A program made the position numbers and the translations under genes. From NCBI GenBank assembly GCA_023511325.1, contig JAIMBU010000172.1, forward strand, positions 1-6,404: a stretch of 6,404 bases of DNA. The letters are read 5' to 3'. Source of the stretch: Gorillibacterium sp. (GTDB lineage: Bacteria; Bacillota; Bacilli; Paenibacillales; NBRC-103111). Every line of letters begins with the position of its first letter. Positions within the stretch are counted from its first letter, which is position 1. The notes beneath the pieces were generated by a model. It saw only the letters and a program-made list of their open reading frames with translations. It made no database searches and was not told the DNA's origin. Of this stretch, positions 1-6,324 are shown in pieces.

Positions 1-1
1 C

Positions 2-1399
2 TACTACGCTGTCGACCTGCAGATTGCTGGAATCAGAACACTCTTAACCGGGATTAACTTTATCGTCACGATTCTGAAAATGAGGGCTCCCGGACTGAAA
101 ATGATGCGGCTTCCGATGTTTACTTGGTCGACACTGATCACCTGCGTCATTATCATTTTCGCTTTTCCCGTGCTGACGATTGCTTTGCTGCTGATGACGA
201 TCGATCGAATCTTCGGCGGACAGTTCTTTGCAATGGGTAACGGTGGAATGGATATGCTCTGGGCCAACCTGTTCTGGGTTTGGGGTCATCCTGAGGTTTA
301 TATTGTCATCCTACCTGCTTTTGGAATTTACAGTGAGGTCATCGCCACATTTTCCCGGAAGAATCTGTATGGCTATACCTCGATGATCATTAGTATGGTC
401 GCTATATCGCTGCTCTCCTTCCTTGTCTGGGCTCATCATTTCTATACGATGGGTCAGAATGCAGCAGTCAACGGTTTCTTCTCGATCACGACGATGGCCA
501 TTGCCGTGCCCACAGGGGTAAAGATTTTCAACTGGCTGTTTACTCTGCGAAAAGGTCGAATAACCTTCTCTGTACCGATGCTTTACTCCATGGCCTTCAT
601 TCCGATCTTTACCTTCGGCGGCTTGACCGGCGTCATGTTAGCCATGGCAAGTGCTGACTACCAATATCACAATACGATGTTCTTGGTCGCTCACTTTCAT
701 TACGTCTTGATTCCTGGTACGGTATTCGCTGTTATTGCCGGATTCTATTACTGGTTTCCGAAAATCTTTAACTTCCGGCTCAATGAAAAGCAGGGAAAGC
801 TTGCTTTCTGGCTATTAGCGATTAGCTTTAACGTAACCTTCATGCCGATGTTCTTCCTCGGGCTAAATGGCATGACACGGCGGATGTATACCTACTCAGA
901 AGAAAGTGGCTTCGGTCCACTCAGCATGGTCTCGATGGTTGGCGCCTTGGGCATGGCTGCTGGATTCGCTGTTCTGGTGTATAACATCTACTGGAGCTTC
1001 CGCTACAGTCCACGGGAGACAACGGGTGACCCTTGGGGTGGCCGCACCTTGGAATGGGCAACACATAGTCCAGTGCCAATTTACAATTTCGCGGTCATTC
1101 CGGAAGTGGAAACGCGTGACGCTTACTGGTATGCCAAGATGCAGAATACATCCTTATTCAAACGGAAGGTTGAACCGATCCACTTGCCGAGCAATAGTGG
1201 AGTACCAGTGATGCTAGGTGGCGTTTTCTTCTTCCTCGGATTCTCCGTTGTCTTTAGCTGGTGGCCTCCTGCCGTGCTCATGGGCTTATGCGTGTTAGCT
1301 CTCTTGGCTTACCGTTCCTTTGAACGTAATCATGGAGTGATCATTTCGATTAAAGAAATCAAAGAAACAGAGCTTAAGCTGGGAGGTGGACAGTTATGA
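2..1399 (+). CDS. qoxB: Cytochrome aa3 quinol oxidase subunit I (QoxB), 5'-truncated by the window edge
   Basis: Subunit I of the heme-copper menaquinol oxidase in the cytoplasmic membrane; it reduces O2 to water and pumps protons. The reading frame is open from base 2, so the gene starts outside the window; the first in-frame ATG at 80 is internal. About 465 residues remain, against roughly 650 for the full family, so the N-terminal part with the first heme ligand is missing. Visible landmarks are WGHPEVY (CuB His at 287-289 and the Tyr that cross-links to it at 299-301), the CuB His-His pair in AHHFYTMG (434-439), the K-channel Lys in PTGVKIFNW (521-523), the HFH motif in VAHFHYV giving the heme a3 and heme a ligands (692-694, 698-700), and the heme-propionate Arg pair (878-883). 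The C-terminal PSNSG motif and the EIKETE tail are typical of Bacillus QoxB and separate it from cytochrome c oxidase CtaD. The stop overlaps the qoxC start as ATGA. Confidence 0.97.
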   Translation, partial: YYAVDLQIAGIRTLLTGINFIVTILKMRAPGLKMMRLPMFTWSTLITCVIIIFAFPVLTIALLLMTIDRIFGGQFFAMGNGGMDMLWANLFWVWGHPEVYIVILPAFGIYSEVIATFSRKNLYGYTSMIISMVAISLLSFLVWAHHFYTMGQNAAVNGFFSITTMAIAVPTGVKIFNWLFTLRKGRITFSVPMLYSMAFIPIFTFGGLTGVMLAMASADYQYHNTMFLVAHFHYVLIPGTVFAVIAGFYYWFPKIFNFRLNEKQGKLAFWLLAISFNVTFMPMFFLGLNGMTRRMYTYSEESGFGPLSMVSMVGALGMAAGFAVLVYNIYWSFRYSPRETTGDPWGGRTLEWATHSPVPIYNFAVIPEVETRDAYWYAKMQNTSLFKRKVEPIHLPSNSGVPVMLGGVFFFLGFSVVFSWWPPAVLMGLCVLALLAYRSFERNHGVIISIKEIKETELKLGGGQL

Positions 1400-1995
1400 A
1401 GCCTTCCAATAACACAGTGCCGTTAGAATACAGAACCGCAGAGAACAGCAACCGAATTCTCGGTTTCTGGTTGTTCCTCGGAGCGGAGGTTGCCCTATTC
1501 GCCACTTTGTTCACCGTCTACTTTGTCTTGTTTAACCGTACTGGCAGTGGTCCCAATGGCAAAGAAATCTTCGAGCTACCCGGTGTAGTCGCCGAAACAT
1601 TCCTGCTCCTGACCAGTAGCTTTGTCATCGGCTTAGCCGTAAACGCGATGAGGCTTGGGCTAAAAAAGCCGATGATGGTCTTCTTCTCCCTTACGCTGCT
1701 TCTTGGTCTCGGCTTTCTGGGCGTAGAGATTTATGAGTTCACCTCTTATGTCCACGAAGGAGCTACCTTGACTACCAGCGCCTTCCTATCCAGTTTATTT
1801 GTTCTCTTGGGTACACACGGAGCACATGTAACTTTCGGGGCGTTGTGGGGTACTGCGATTATGCTGCAGCTTAGGAAAGAAGGGATCACGGAAGCGACCG
1901 CTAATAAGTCGTTCATCTTCTCTCTATACTGGCACTTTCTTGATGTGGTCTGGATATTTATCTTCAGCTTCGTCTACCTGAAAGGACTGATGTGA
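1396..1995 (+). CDS. qoxC: Cytochrome aa3 quinol oxidase subunit III (QoxC)
   Basis: Subunit III of the aa3-type menaquinol oxidase, an integral membrane protein that packs against subunit I and stabilises the enzyme. It has 199 residues, close to the approximately 204 of Bacillus QoxC. Five membrane segments can be read, at about residues 21-46, 66-88, 93-116, 125-157 and 174-197. Family motifs are GFWLFLGAE (23-31), VETF-like AETFLLLTSS (66-75), GTHGAHVTFGALW (139-151) and YWHFLDVVWIFIF (178-190). The ATG overlaps the qoxB stop by ATGA and is preceded by a strong ribosome binding site (GGGAGGTGG, 1381-1389) within the end of qoxB, so translation is probably coupled. The five-helix form fits the quinol oxidase and short CoxC lineage rather than the seven-helix mitochondrial-type subunit III. 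Confidence 0.96.
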   Translation: MKPSNNTVPLEYRTAENSNRILGFWLFLGAEVALFATLFTVYFVLFNRTGSGPNGKEIFELPGVVAETFLLLTSSFVIGLAVNAMRLGLKKPMMVFFSLTLLLGLGFLGVEIYEFTSYVHEGATLTTSAFLSSLFVLLGTHGAHVTFGALWGTAIMLQLRKEGITEATANKSFIFSLYWHFLDVVWIFIFSFVYLKGLM

Positions 1996-1996
1996 C

Positions 1997-2281
1997 ATGT
2001 TGAAATTATTTCCGATTCGTCATGTGATGGGTTACTTATTCTCCCTGGTCCTTTCAGTTGTTGCCCTGTCCGTCGTCTACTTCGAACTGTCTGTCGCAAT
2101 GGGATTGACCATTTTGCTGGTGACCGCCTTTATTCAGGCTTCTGTGCAGCTGTTCGTGTTCATGCACATCTCTGAAACCGCTTCGCGAAAAACGTTGTAT
2201 CTCAACATGGCTTACGCCTTATTTGTCGCACTCGTGACGATCTTTGGCACCTTGTTCGCCATGGTATGGGGCTGGTATTAG
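1997..2281 (+). CDS. qoxD: Cytochrome aa3 quinol oxidase subunit IV (QoxD), short form
   Basis: Small subunit IV of the quinol oxidase, a three-helix membrane protein of the CyoD/QoxD/CtaF family thought to help assembly and CuB loading of subunit I. It has 94 residues with membrane spans at about 10-29, 34-56 and 69-92. The diagnostic segment is AFIQASVQLFVFMHISE (44-60), matching the AFIQA...FMHM pattern of QoxD. It starts one base after the qoxC stop. The ribosome binding site is only AAAGGA (1981-1986), ten bases from the ATG, so translation probably depends on coupling to qoxC. Compared with the Bacillus subtilis protein as I recall it (about 124 residues with a His-rich tail), this version stops right after the third helix. 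The gene is last in the operon and is followed by a terminator. Confidence 0.92.
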   Translation: MLKLFPIRHVMGYLFSLVLSVVALSVVYFELSVAMGLTILLVTAFIQASVQLFVFMHISETASRKTLYLNMAYALFVALVTIFGTLFAMVWGWY

Positions 2282-2301
2282 ATTTATATGGCGTAATATG
2301 G

Positions 2302-2341
2302 AATAGCCACCTCTCCGATAATCCGGGAGGTGGCTATTTTT
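2302..2341 (+). terminator. Intrinsic terminator of the qox operon
   Basis: A perfect 11-bp stem (ATAGCCACCTC at 2303-2313 with GAGGTGGCTAT at 2327-2337) can be extended by one A-T pair outside and about two pairs inside. It is followed by a run of five T (2337-2341). It lies 20 bases after the qoxD stop. The T run overlaps the stop codon of the convergent DUF2812 gene. On the minus strand the same hairpin is followed only by TTCC, so it should work mainly for the qox transcript. Confidence 0.93.
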
Positions 2342-2888
2342 ACTTCAGTCGCTGCAGGCGGACCCGATAAGCAATATAAACCATCCAGCTCGGAGTGGCT
2401 AGTACCAGAAAGAATAAAGTTAAAACCCAGGCGATATTGTAAGGGAGCGCGGTACTTTCACTTTTTTCCGTCAGATATGTTGCAATAAGACCGAACAAGG
2501 TAAGCAACCCAAATATAATGGCTGACCGTTTAAACATTCGATTAGCTCGGATGTACTTCTCACGCAGGCTACTTCGATCGGAATAAATCGGCTTTGTCCC
2601 CGGTGCTGCCGAGAAAATGTGCATGTTACCGACAAAGCATACCGGCTGCCAGCCACTGGCTCTAAAGGTATCATGATATTCCTCTTGCTCATCCGCAGGT
2701 ATGGTTTGCATATCTAGACAATAGATGAGCTCCTGTGGATTTCCTCGTCTCAAGGTAAAACCAGCAAAGGAAAAGGATTCTAGAAGCCAGCCTTTGGCTG
2801 CCATTCTGCTTAACTTGCACATCTCCCGTTCTTCGGAAAAAGCGAGTCCTGCCGATACCATATAACGTGTCTGCTTATTCTTGCTCAT
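2340..2888 (-). CDS. DUF2812 domain membrane protein, partner of a PadR regulator
   Basis: A 182-residue protein with an N-terminal DUF2812 domain (about residues 8-93) and two C-terminal membrane helices (about 122-140 and 151-173). Domain hallmarks are EEREMCKLSRMAAKGWLL (20-36, the conserved E...L..MA.KGW block), FTLRRGNPQELIYCLD (44-59) and the Y...F..SGW block (71-80) followed by the hydrophobic CFVGNMHIFSA. The molecular role of DUF2812 is unknown; these genes commonly sit directly after padR-like repressors, as here. The frame is open upstream to an ATG at 2969, but I place the start at 2888. AAGGAGG (2898-2904) lies nine bases before that ATG, whereas it is only three bases from the ATG at 2894, and the 2969 start would overlap padR by about 95 bases. 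With the chosen start the overlap is 14 bases (2875-2888), which suggests translational coupling. Confidence 0.82.
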   Translation of the reverse strand: MSKNKQTRYMVSAGLAFSEEREMCKLSRMAAKGWLLESFSFAGFTLRRGNPQELIYCLDMQTIPADEQEEYHDTFRASGWQPVCFVGNMHIFSAAPGTKPIYSDRSSLREKYIRANRMFKRSAIIFGLLTLFGLIATYLTEKSESTALPYNIAWVLTLFFLVLATPSWMVYIAYRVRLQRLK

Positions 2889-3228
2889 TACCATCTGCCT
2901 CCTTGGCTTGATCAATTGCCAGCATCCCATGCCGTGCCATTCTAGAACGCCGTTCAATCTCATTGACAATCATCGACTGCCCTTTTCCAGTCAATGTGTA
3001 GGTCTTACGTCGTTCGTCCTCATCGATATTAAGCGTGATGTAATTGGCCTGCTGCATTTTTTTGATTAGCGTGTAAAGCGTGGCAGGTCCTATCGTTACC
3101 TCTTCCGCGGTTAGCTCCCCAATGTACTTCATAATCCCATATCCATGCTTAGGCTTCAGCAGCGAAATGAGAATATAATAGGCTGGATCGGTTAGCTGCT
3201 CCATGTCGTATGTACTGTTTCTTGGCAT
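2875..3228 (-). CDS. PadR-family transcriptional repressor
   Basis: A 117-residue winged-helix DNA-binding protein of the PadR family. The winged helix covers about residues 14-80: AYYILISLLKPKHGYGIMKYI is the characteristic PadR N-terminal block, then IGPATLYTLIKKMQQANYI holds the recognition helix (G-P-x-T-L-Y), and DEDERRKTYTLTGKGQ forms the wing. The remaining C-terminal helix (about 82-110) would be the dimerisation helix, short as in subfamily 2 PadR proteins. A GAGGA ribosome binding site lies nine bases before the ATG. The gene is first in an operon with the DUF2812 gene. Such repressors usually control their own operon and respond to membrane- or drug-related ligands; the ligand here cannot be told from sequence. 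The acidic tail EADGNEQE is encoded by the bases that also carry the ribosome binding site and start of the next gene. Confidence 0.93.
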   Translation of the reverse strand: MPRNSTYDMEQLTDPAYYILISLLKPKHGYGIMKYIGELTAEEVTIGPATLYTLIKKMQQANYITLNIDEDERRKTYTLTGKGQSMIVNEIERRSRMARHGMLAIDQAKEADGNEQE

Positions 3229-3258
3229 ATGATCACTTCCTCAGATTATATATCATTA

Positions 3259-3283
3259 ATGGATATATCCTATATGGATATAT
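3259..3283. promoter_or_regulatory. Putative PadR operator: AT-rich dyad and direct repeat
   Basis: ATATATCC (3263-3270) and GGATATAT (3276-3283) form a perfect 8-bp inverted repeat around a 5-bp TATAT spacer. ATGGATATAT also occurs twice as a direct repeat 15 bases apart (3259-3268, 3274-3283), and GGATATATCC (3261-3270) is itself a palindrome. The cluster covers the -10 box and probable transcription start of the padR promoter, which is where a repressor would block. Binding by the adjacent PadR protein is inferred. Confidence 0.6.
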
Positions 3284-3309
3284 TAACGGCTGCCCACCTA
3301 CGTTGTCAA
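3280..3309 (-). promoter_or_regulatory. Sigma-A-type promoter of the padR-DUF2812 operon
   Basis: Read on the minus strand, a perfect -35 box TTGACA (3309-3304) is followed after 18 bases by TAATAT (3285-3280), or after 17 bases by TTAATA. This points at padR, whose ATG is about 50 bases downstream. A second TATAAT at 3250-3245 lacks a good -35 box. The neighbouring dyad sits just downstream of, and partly in, this -10 box. Confidence 0.72.
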
Positions 3310-3348
3310 GTATATTTTTCAGTGTTCTATTCCTATATTAGTAAAAAC

Positions 3349-3376
3349 AAAAAAAGCCAGAGGATACGATCCTCTG
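3349..3376 (-). terminator. Intrinsic terminator of the exosporium-like gene
   Basis: On the minus strand, CAGAGGAT (3376-3369) pairs perfectly with ATCCTCTG (3365-3358) around a three-base loop, followed by GC and seven T (3355-3349). It lies 18 bases after the stop of the preceding gene and isolates it from the padR operon downstream on the same strand. Confidence 0.9.
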
Positions 3377-3394
3377 ACCCTAAATCACGATAGG

Positions 3395-3823
3395 TTAGTC
3401 TGAAACGACAGAACCATTCAAGCTTTCTGGACCAACCCGTATGGTACCTAAAGCATCGGCGGCGGCAAACATGGTGTAAGTTAATTGCGGTGTAACTGGT
3501 GGAAGGAAATCCGAAGCGATTGCTGTGAGAACCTGAGGACCCAATATCGCCAGGTTCAGACTTTCACTGGCGGAGTAAATCAGTGGATCTGTCGGCAATG
3601 TGCCTCTGACAATCGTAATCGTTATTGTTGTAGCAATAGGAAGCAGCGGAAGCTGGAATGAGGCTGTTCCGCTAAGCTGAACACGTACATTCGTACCTGC
3701 TCCCAATGTGATCAATCCGATTTGGCCGATCAATTGCGGTGTATTGATTACCAGAATAGGAATAGCAATCGAGTTGGCAAAACTAGCATTCTGTGAAGTT
3801 CTTGCATCTAAGAAAGTAGTCAT
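3395..3823 (-). CDS. Small beta-rich protein, possibly exosporium/spore-surface (ExsC-like)
   Basis: A 142-residue protein rich in Thr, Ile, Leu, Ala and Ser, with alternating hydrophobic and polar stretches suggesting beta strands (for example VRVQLSGTASFQL 46-58 and TTITITIVRG 65-74). It has no Lys, Cys, His or Trp and only four Arg. There is no signal peptide and no membrane helix. The layout (short polar N-terminus, IPILVINTPQLIGQIGL at 21-37, and a C-terminal RVGPE...GSVVSD) resembles small proteins annotated as exosporium protein C or uncharacterised spore proteins in Bacillus and Paenibacillus; this is recognition from memory and only moderately sure. It would act as a shell or surface structural protein, not an enzyme. 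The ribosome binding site is very strong (AAGGGAGGTGA, 3840-3830, six bases before the ATG), consistent with high expression. The gene looks monocistronic with its own terminator, although no terminator separates it from the oxidoreductase gene upstream on the same strand. Confidence 0.72.
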   Translation of the reverse strand: MTTFLDARTSQNASFANSIAIPILVINTPQLIGQIGLITLGAGTNVRVQLSGTASFQLPLLPIATTITITIVRGTLPTDPLIYSASESLNLAILGPQVLTAIASDFLPPVTPQLTYTMFAAADALGTIRVGPESLNGSVVSD

Positions 3824-3839
3824 CCTTATTCACCTCCCT

Positions 3840-3870
3840 TTGCTCTGACAGTAAATTATATTCAGAGCAA
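3840..3870. repeat. 9-bp inverted repeat in the promoter region of the beta-rich gene
   Basis: TTGCTCTGA (3840-3848) and TCAGAGCAA (3862-3870) are perfect inverted repeats separated by 13 bases that include the TATAAT-like -10 region. The inner arm abuts the ribosome binding site. There is no T run on either side, so it does not look like a terminator; it could be an operator or a 5' leader hairpin, depending on where transcription starts. Confidence 0.6.
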
Positions 3871-3880
3871 CTGGCGATGT
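3854..3880 (-). promoter_or_regulatory. Possible sporulation (sigma-K-like) promoter of the beta-rich gene
   Basis: On the minus strand AC (3880-3879) is followed after 16 bases by AATATAATT (3862-3854), which partly matches the sigma-K pattern AC-N16/17-CATANNNTA with two mismatches in the -10 box. The TATAAT inside it could instead serve sigma-A, but no good -35 box is present at 16-18 bases. The call rests partly on the spore-protein character of the gene, so it is tentative. Confidence 0.3.
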
Positions 3881-3920
3881 TGTGGACAAATAGTCTTAGT
3901 CATCCGTGCATTTTCTCGAT

Positions 3921-4910
3921 TCACTCAAATGGATAACGAAGTCCCCATTCGGCCCGGATTGCATCGACTGTCTTCATGATCTGCAAGGTCTCCTCGGGAG
4001 TAAGAATCTCACTCGCGGTCCGACCCTCCCTAAGAGCTTGCATGGCTTCTTCCGCCTCATAAGCAAACCCGTGTGCGACATTATGGTCGGCGAATATTTC
4101 CGGTTCACCGCCAGCCACAAAAAGCGTAGCCGTTCGAGCAGAAAGAAAATTTGGAATGAAGATGTAACCCTCGGTGCCATACAAATAGGCATCACTTTGC
4201 ACTTGCAAACGGATGCTGCCGTTTAGATTAGCAATGCTCCCGTTCGGGTACTGAAAGGTTACCGCGAACTGCTCGTCGACTCCTGTTTCTCCCAAGTGGA
4301 CTGCACTGACTATCTTCGCTGGAGCTTGGCCAAATATCATCGAAGCAAAAGAAATCGGGTAGATTCCGATATCAAGCAGTGCGCCACCGCCAAGCTTTGG
4401 ATTTAGTAGGCGCCCTTCCGGGTTCCAATCACTGCGAAAGCCAGCATCGGCTTTCAACAATCGTACTTCGCCAATCTTTCCTGCTGAGAGCCACTCCCGT
4501 ACTTTGCGAATGGTTGGCAAGTAGCGCGTCCACATGGCCTCCATCAGGAAAAGCTTATTCGCCTCCGCATAAGCCGTTAATTCACGAGCTTCATTAGCAC
4601 TCATCGTGAACGGCTTCTCACAGAGGACAGCCTTGCCAGCACGTAGACACGTCATGACGTTATCCTTATGCGCGGGATGCGGAGTCGCTACATAGATGAT
4701 CTCGACCTCATTATCTAGAGCAAGCTCTTCATAGCTCCCATAAGCCCGTGGGATTCCGTGCTTCTCAGCAAAACGCTCAGCATTGGCTTTCGTGCGGGAG
4801 CCGACAGCTACTACCTGCGCTCCTTCAGCATGAACGAGATCCTTGACAAACTGCCCGGCAATGTTACCGGGTCCCAGAATCCCCCAGCTAATTTTTTTCT
4901 GTTCCTTCAT
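3921..4910 (-). CDS. Gfo/Idh/MocA-family NAD(P)-dependent oxidoreductase
   Basis: A 329-residue cytosolic dehydrogenase. The N-terminal Rossmann fold (about 7-125) has the dinucleotide loop GPGNIA (13-18), a Ser-Arg after the second strand (38-39) often linked to NADP use, ATPHPAH (75-81) and EKP (98-100) with the conserved Lys99. The C-terminal alpha/beta domain (about 130-329) carries GGGALLDIGIYPI (174-186) with the Asp180/Tyr184 pair. MEAMWTRYLP (123-132) together with that pair resembles the dimeric dihydrodiol dehydrogenase/D-xylose dehydrogenase branch; a sugar or polyol substrate is likely but cannot be specified. I choose the ATG at 4910 because GGAGG is nine bases before it; a GTG two codons upstream is only three bases from that site. 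The gene diverges from an MFS transporter gene, which might handle a related substrate, but this is only positional. No hairpin terminator is visible after the stop. Confidence 0.93.
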   Translation of the reverse strand: MKEQKKISWGILGPGNIAGQFVKDLVHAEGAQVVAVGSRTKANAERFAEKHGIPRAYGSYEELALDNEVEIIYVATPHPAHKDNVMTCLRAGKAVLCEKPFTMSANEARELTAYAEANKLFLMEAMWTRYLPTIRKVREWLSAGKIGEVRLLKADAGFRSDWNPEGRLLNPKLGGGALLDIGIYPISFASMIFGQAPAKIVSAVHLGETGVDEQFAVTFQYPNGSIANLNGSIRLQVQSDAYLYGTEGYIFIPNFLSARTATLFVAGGEPEIFADHNVAHGFAYEAEEAMQALREGRTASEILTPEETLQIMKTVDAIRAEWGLRYPFE

Positions 4911-4924
4911 GATCACACACCTCC

Positions 4925-4971
4925 AAGTTTTATTATATACGTTAGCTCAGTTGAAGTACTATAATGAACTT
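4925..4971. promoter_or_regulatory. Divergent promoter region with mirror-image -10 boxes
   Basis: Between the oxidoreductase and MFS genes two similar 16-base blocks face away from each other: 4940-4925 on the minus strand (GTATATAATAAAACTT) and 4956-4971 on the plus strand (GTACTATAATGAACTT). Each contains TATAAT (minus 4937-4932, plus 4960-4965) pointing at its gene. The boxes are 22 bases apart, so any -35 elements would overlap the opposite promoter. Neither position has a good TTGACA match, suggesting an activator or weak expression. Confidence 0.5.
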
Positions 4972-5013
4972 TATGACCTACGAGAAAGCTAGTGATAGGG
5001 GCTTAATAAAGCG

Positions 5014-6231
5014 ATGAAGGTGTTAGATCAATATCCTAAAGAAGTAAAGGTTTTTCTGGTTGCCAGTCTAATTAATGCCACGGGAAGTGCCTTAATGTGG
5101 CCCTTGGTCTCGATGTTCGTCTTTGATGAACTGGGTCGGAGCATGTCGGATGCTGGATTGGTCATTCTGGTTCAAGCTGTAGGCGGGATCATTGGACAGC
5201 TACTTGGTGGAGCGCTTTACCATAAAGTCGGTGTTAAACGTCTGATTGTTGGTGCACTTGGTATGAACGCATTGGGCCTATTTATGCTTCCTGTCGTTAG
5301 CCACTCCTGGTACGCTTTTATGGCTATGATGGCACTCATTGGGTTATTCAATGCATTATCCATGCCTGCAATCCAGTCATTTATTGGCTTTCGCTTTGCT
5401 AAGAAGCGGGTGGAATTATTCAATGTCATTTATGTAGCGAATAATATCGGCGTAGCGATTGGAACAGCGCTGAGCGGATTTCTTGCCGATGTTTCTTATT
5501 CGCTCAGCTTTGTGCTTAACGGTGTAACATCGGCGGTTTTTGCTGTTTTCTTTTTGCTCTATCTTAAAAAAATCGATGATGAAACAACAACCAAACACAC
5601 TGTTGCTTCAGCTCATAGCGTCACGCCTGGAGCAAGCCATTGGCTGCTGATGAGAAATTACCGACTCTATCTATATATGGCACTTGCTGCCTTGCTATTG
5701 CATCTCGGAAATTCACTCTGGAACACAGGCGTGTCCCCTTACATCATATCAGTTGGGATGCCCAAAAGCTCTTATGGCTTTCTCTGGACACTGAATGGAA
5801 TCCTCATCTTCGCAGCACAGCCTGTAATCAGTCTGATCAAGCGTTTCATCGCCAAATCATTATCTGCGCAAATGATTGTGAGCAGCTTTTTCTATGCTGG
5901 CGGCTACATTGTCATTCTTGCGCTGCATAGCTATCCGGGTATGGTATTCGCGATGGTGCTAATCACCTTTGGCGAAATGCTAATCTCTCCTGTCATGCCC
6001 GCCTACCTATCGGAGCATGGGGGAAAGAATGCTCCCTTCTACATTGGCCTCACAGGTGGCATCGGCTCGGCTGGGCGTGTGGTCGGCCCATTCCTGATGG
6101 GTACTCTCTATGATAACGGGGGACTGATACCCGTTGCCTGGCTGGCAATGGGGACCGCGCTCTTGTCCGCTGGTTTTTACCTGATCCACTCCCGTGTAAA
6201 TCGCAGCAGCATAGCAGAAGCTTATTCATAA
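5014..6231 (+). CDS. Major facilitator superfamily (MFS) transporter, probable drug/H+ antiporter type
   Basis: A 405-residue integral membrane protein with about twelve hydrophobic helices in two halves, joined by a polar loop at about 185-212, the size and plan of 12-helix DHA1-type MFS exporters. Motif A appears as GGALYHKVGVKR (65-76) in the loop between helices 2 and 3, though the usual Asp is replaced (HKVGVKR for DRxGRR). A second hallmark is ANNIGVAIGTALSGFLAD (142-159), similar to motif C-like segments of exporters, with a parallel TGGIGSAGRVVGPFLMG (347-363) in the second half. The substrate is unknown; export of a drug or metabolite is inferred from family resemblance. The ATG is followed at once by a short cytosolic N-terminus and the first helix, so the start is reasonable, but the only upstream purine run (ATAGGGG, ending about 12 bases before) makes a weak ribosome binding site. 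It is divergent from the oxidoreductase gene; no clear terminator follows. Confidence 0.92.
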   Translation: MKVLDQYPKEVKVFLVASLINATGSALMWPLVSMFVFDELGRSMSDAGLVILVQAVGGIIGQLLGGALYHKVGVKRLIVGALGMNALGLFMLPVVSHSWYAFMAMMALIGLFNALSMPAIQSFIGFRFAKKRVELFNVIYVANNIGVAIGTALSGFLADVSYSLSFVLNGVTSAVFAVFFLLYLKKIDDETTTKHTVASAHSVTPGASHWLLMRNYRLYLYMALAALLLHLGNSLWNTGVSPYIISVGMPKSSYGFLWTLNGILIFAAQPVISLIKRFIAKSLSAQMIVSSFFYAGGYIVILALHSYPGMVFAMVLITFGEMLISPVMPAYLSEHGGKNAPFYIGLTGGIGSAGRVVGPFLMGTLYDNGGLIPVAWLAMGTALLSAGFYLIHSRVNRSSIAEAYS

Positions 6232-6324
6232 ACGAGACGACCGATTAAGAAGGAAACTTAACTTTCAAGAAACCTTAAATCCTCAATCTATCGTGAGAAG
6301 ATGTTGAGTGTGATAAAAACGTTG

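Noticed and set aside
4..289. Two overlapping minus-strand open frames (87 and 81 codons).
   Set aside because: They are antisense to the clearly conserved qoxB frame, have no ribosome binding site and give low-complexity products without recognisable domains.
906..1211. A 101-codon plus-strand frame inside qoxB.
   Set aside because: It is an out-of-frame shadow of conserved QoxB sequence.
2302..2338. The qox terminator hairpin as a bidirectional terminator for the convergent DUF2812 gene.
   Set aside because: On the minus strand the stem is followed by TTCC and not by a T run, so strong termination in that direction is not supported.
3906..4226. A 106-codon plus-strand frame opposite the oxidoreductase gene.
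   Set aside because: It lies antisense to conserved coding sequence, with no ribosome binding site or domain.
4911..4916. GTG start two codons upstream for the oxidoreductase.
   Set aside because: The GGAGG site would be only three bases away; the ATG at 4910 has the proper nine-base spacing.
6245..6280. Possible hairpin after the MFS gene (TTAAG/CTTAA and AAGG/CCTT pairs).
   Set aside because: The stems are short and AT-rich, and no T run follows; this does not qualify as a terminator.
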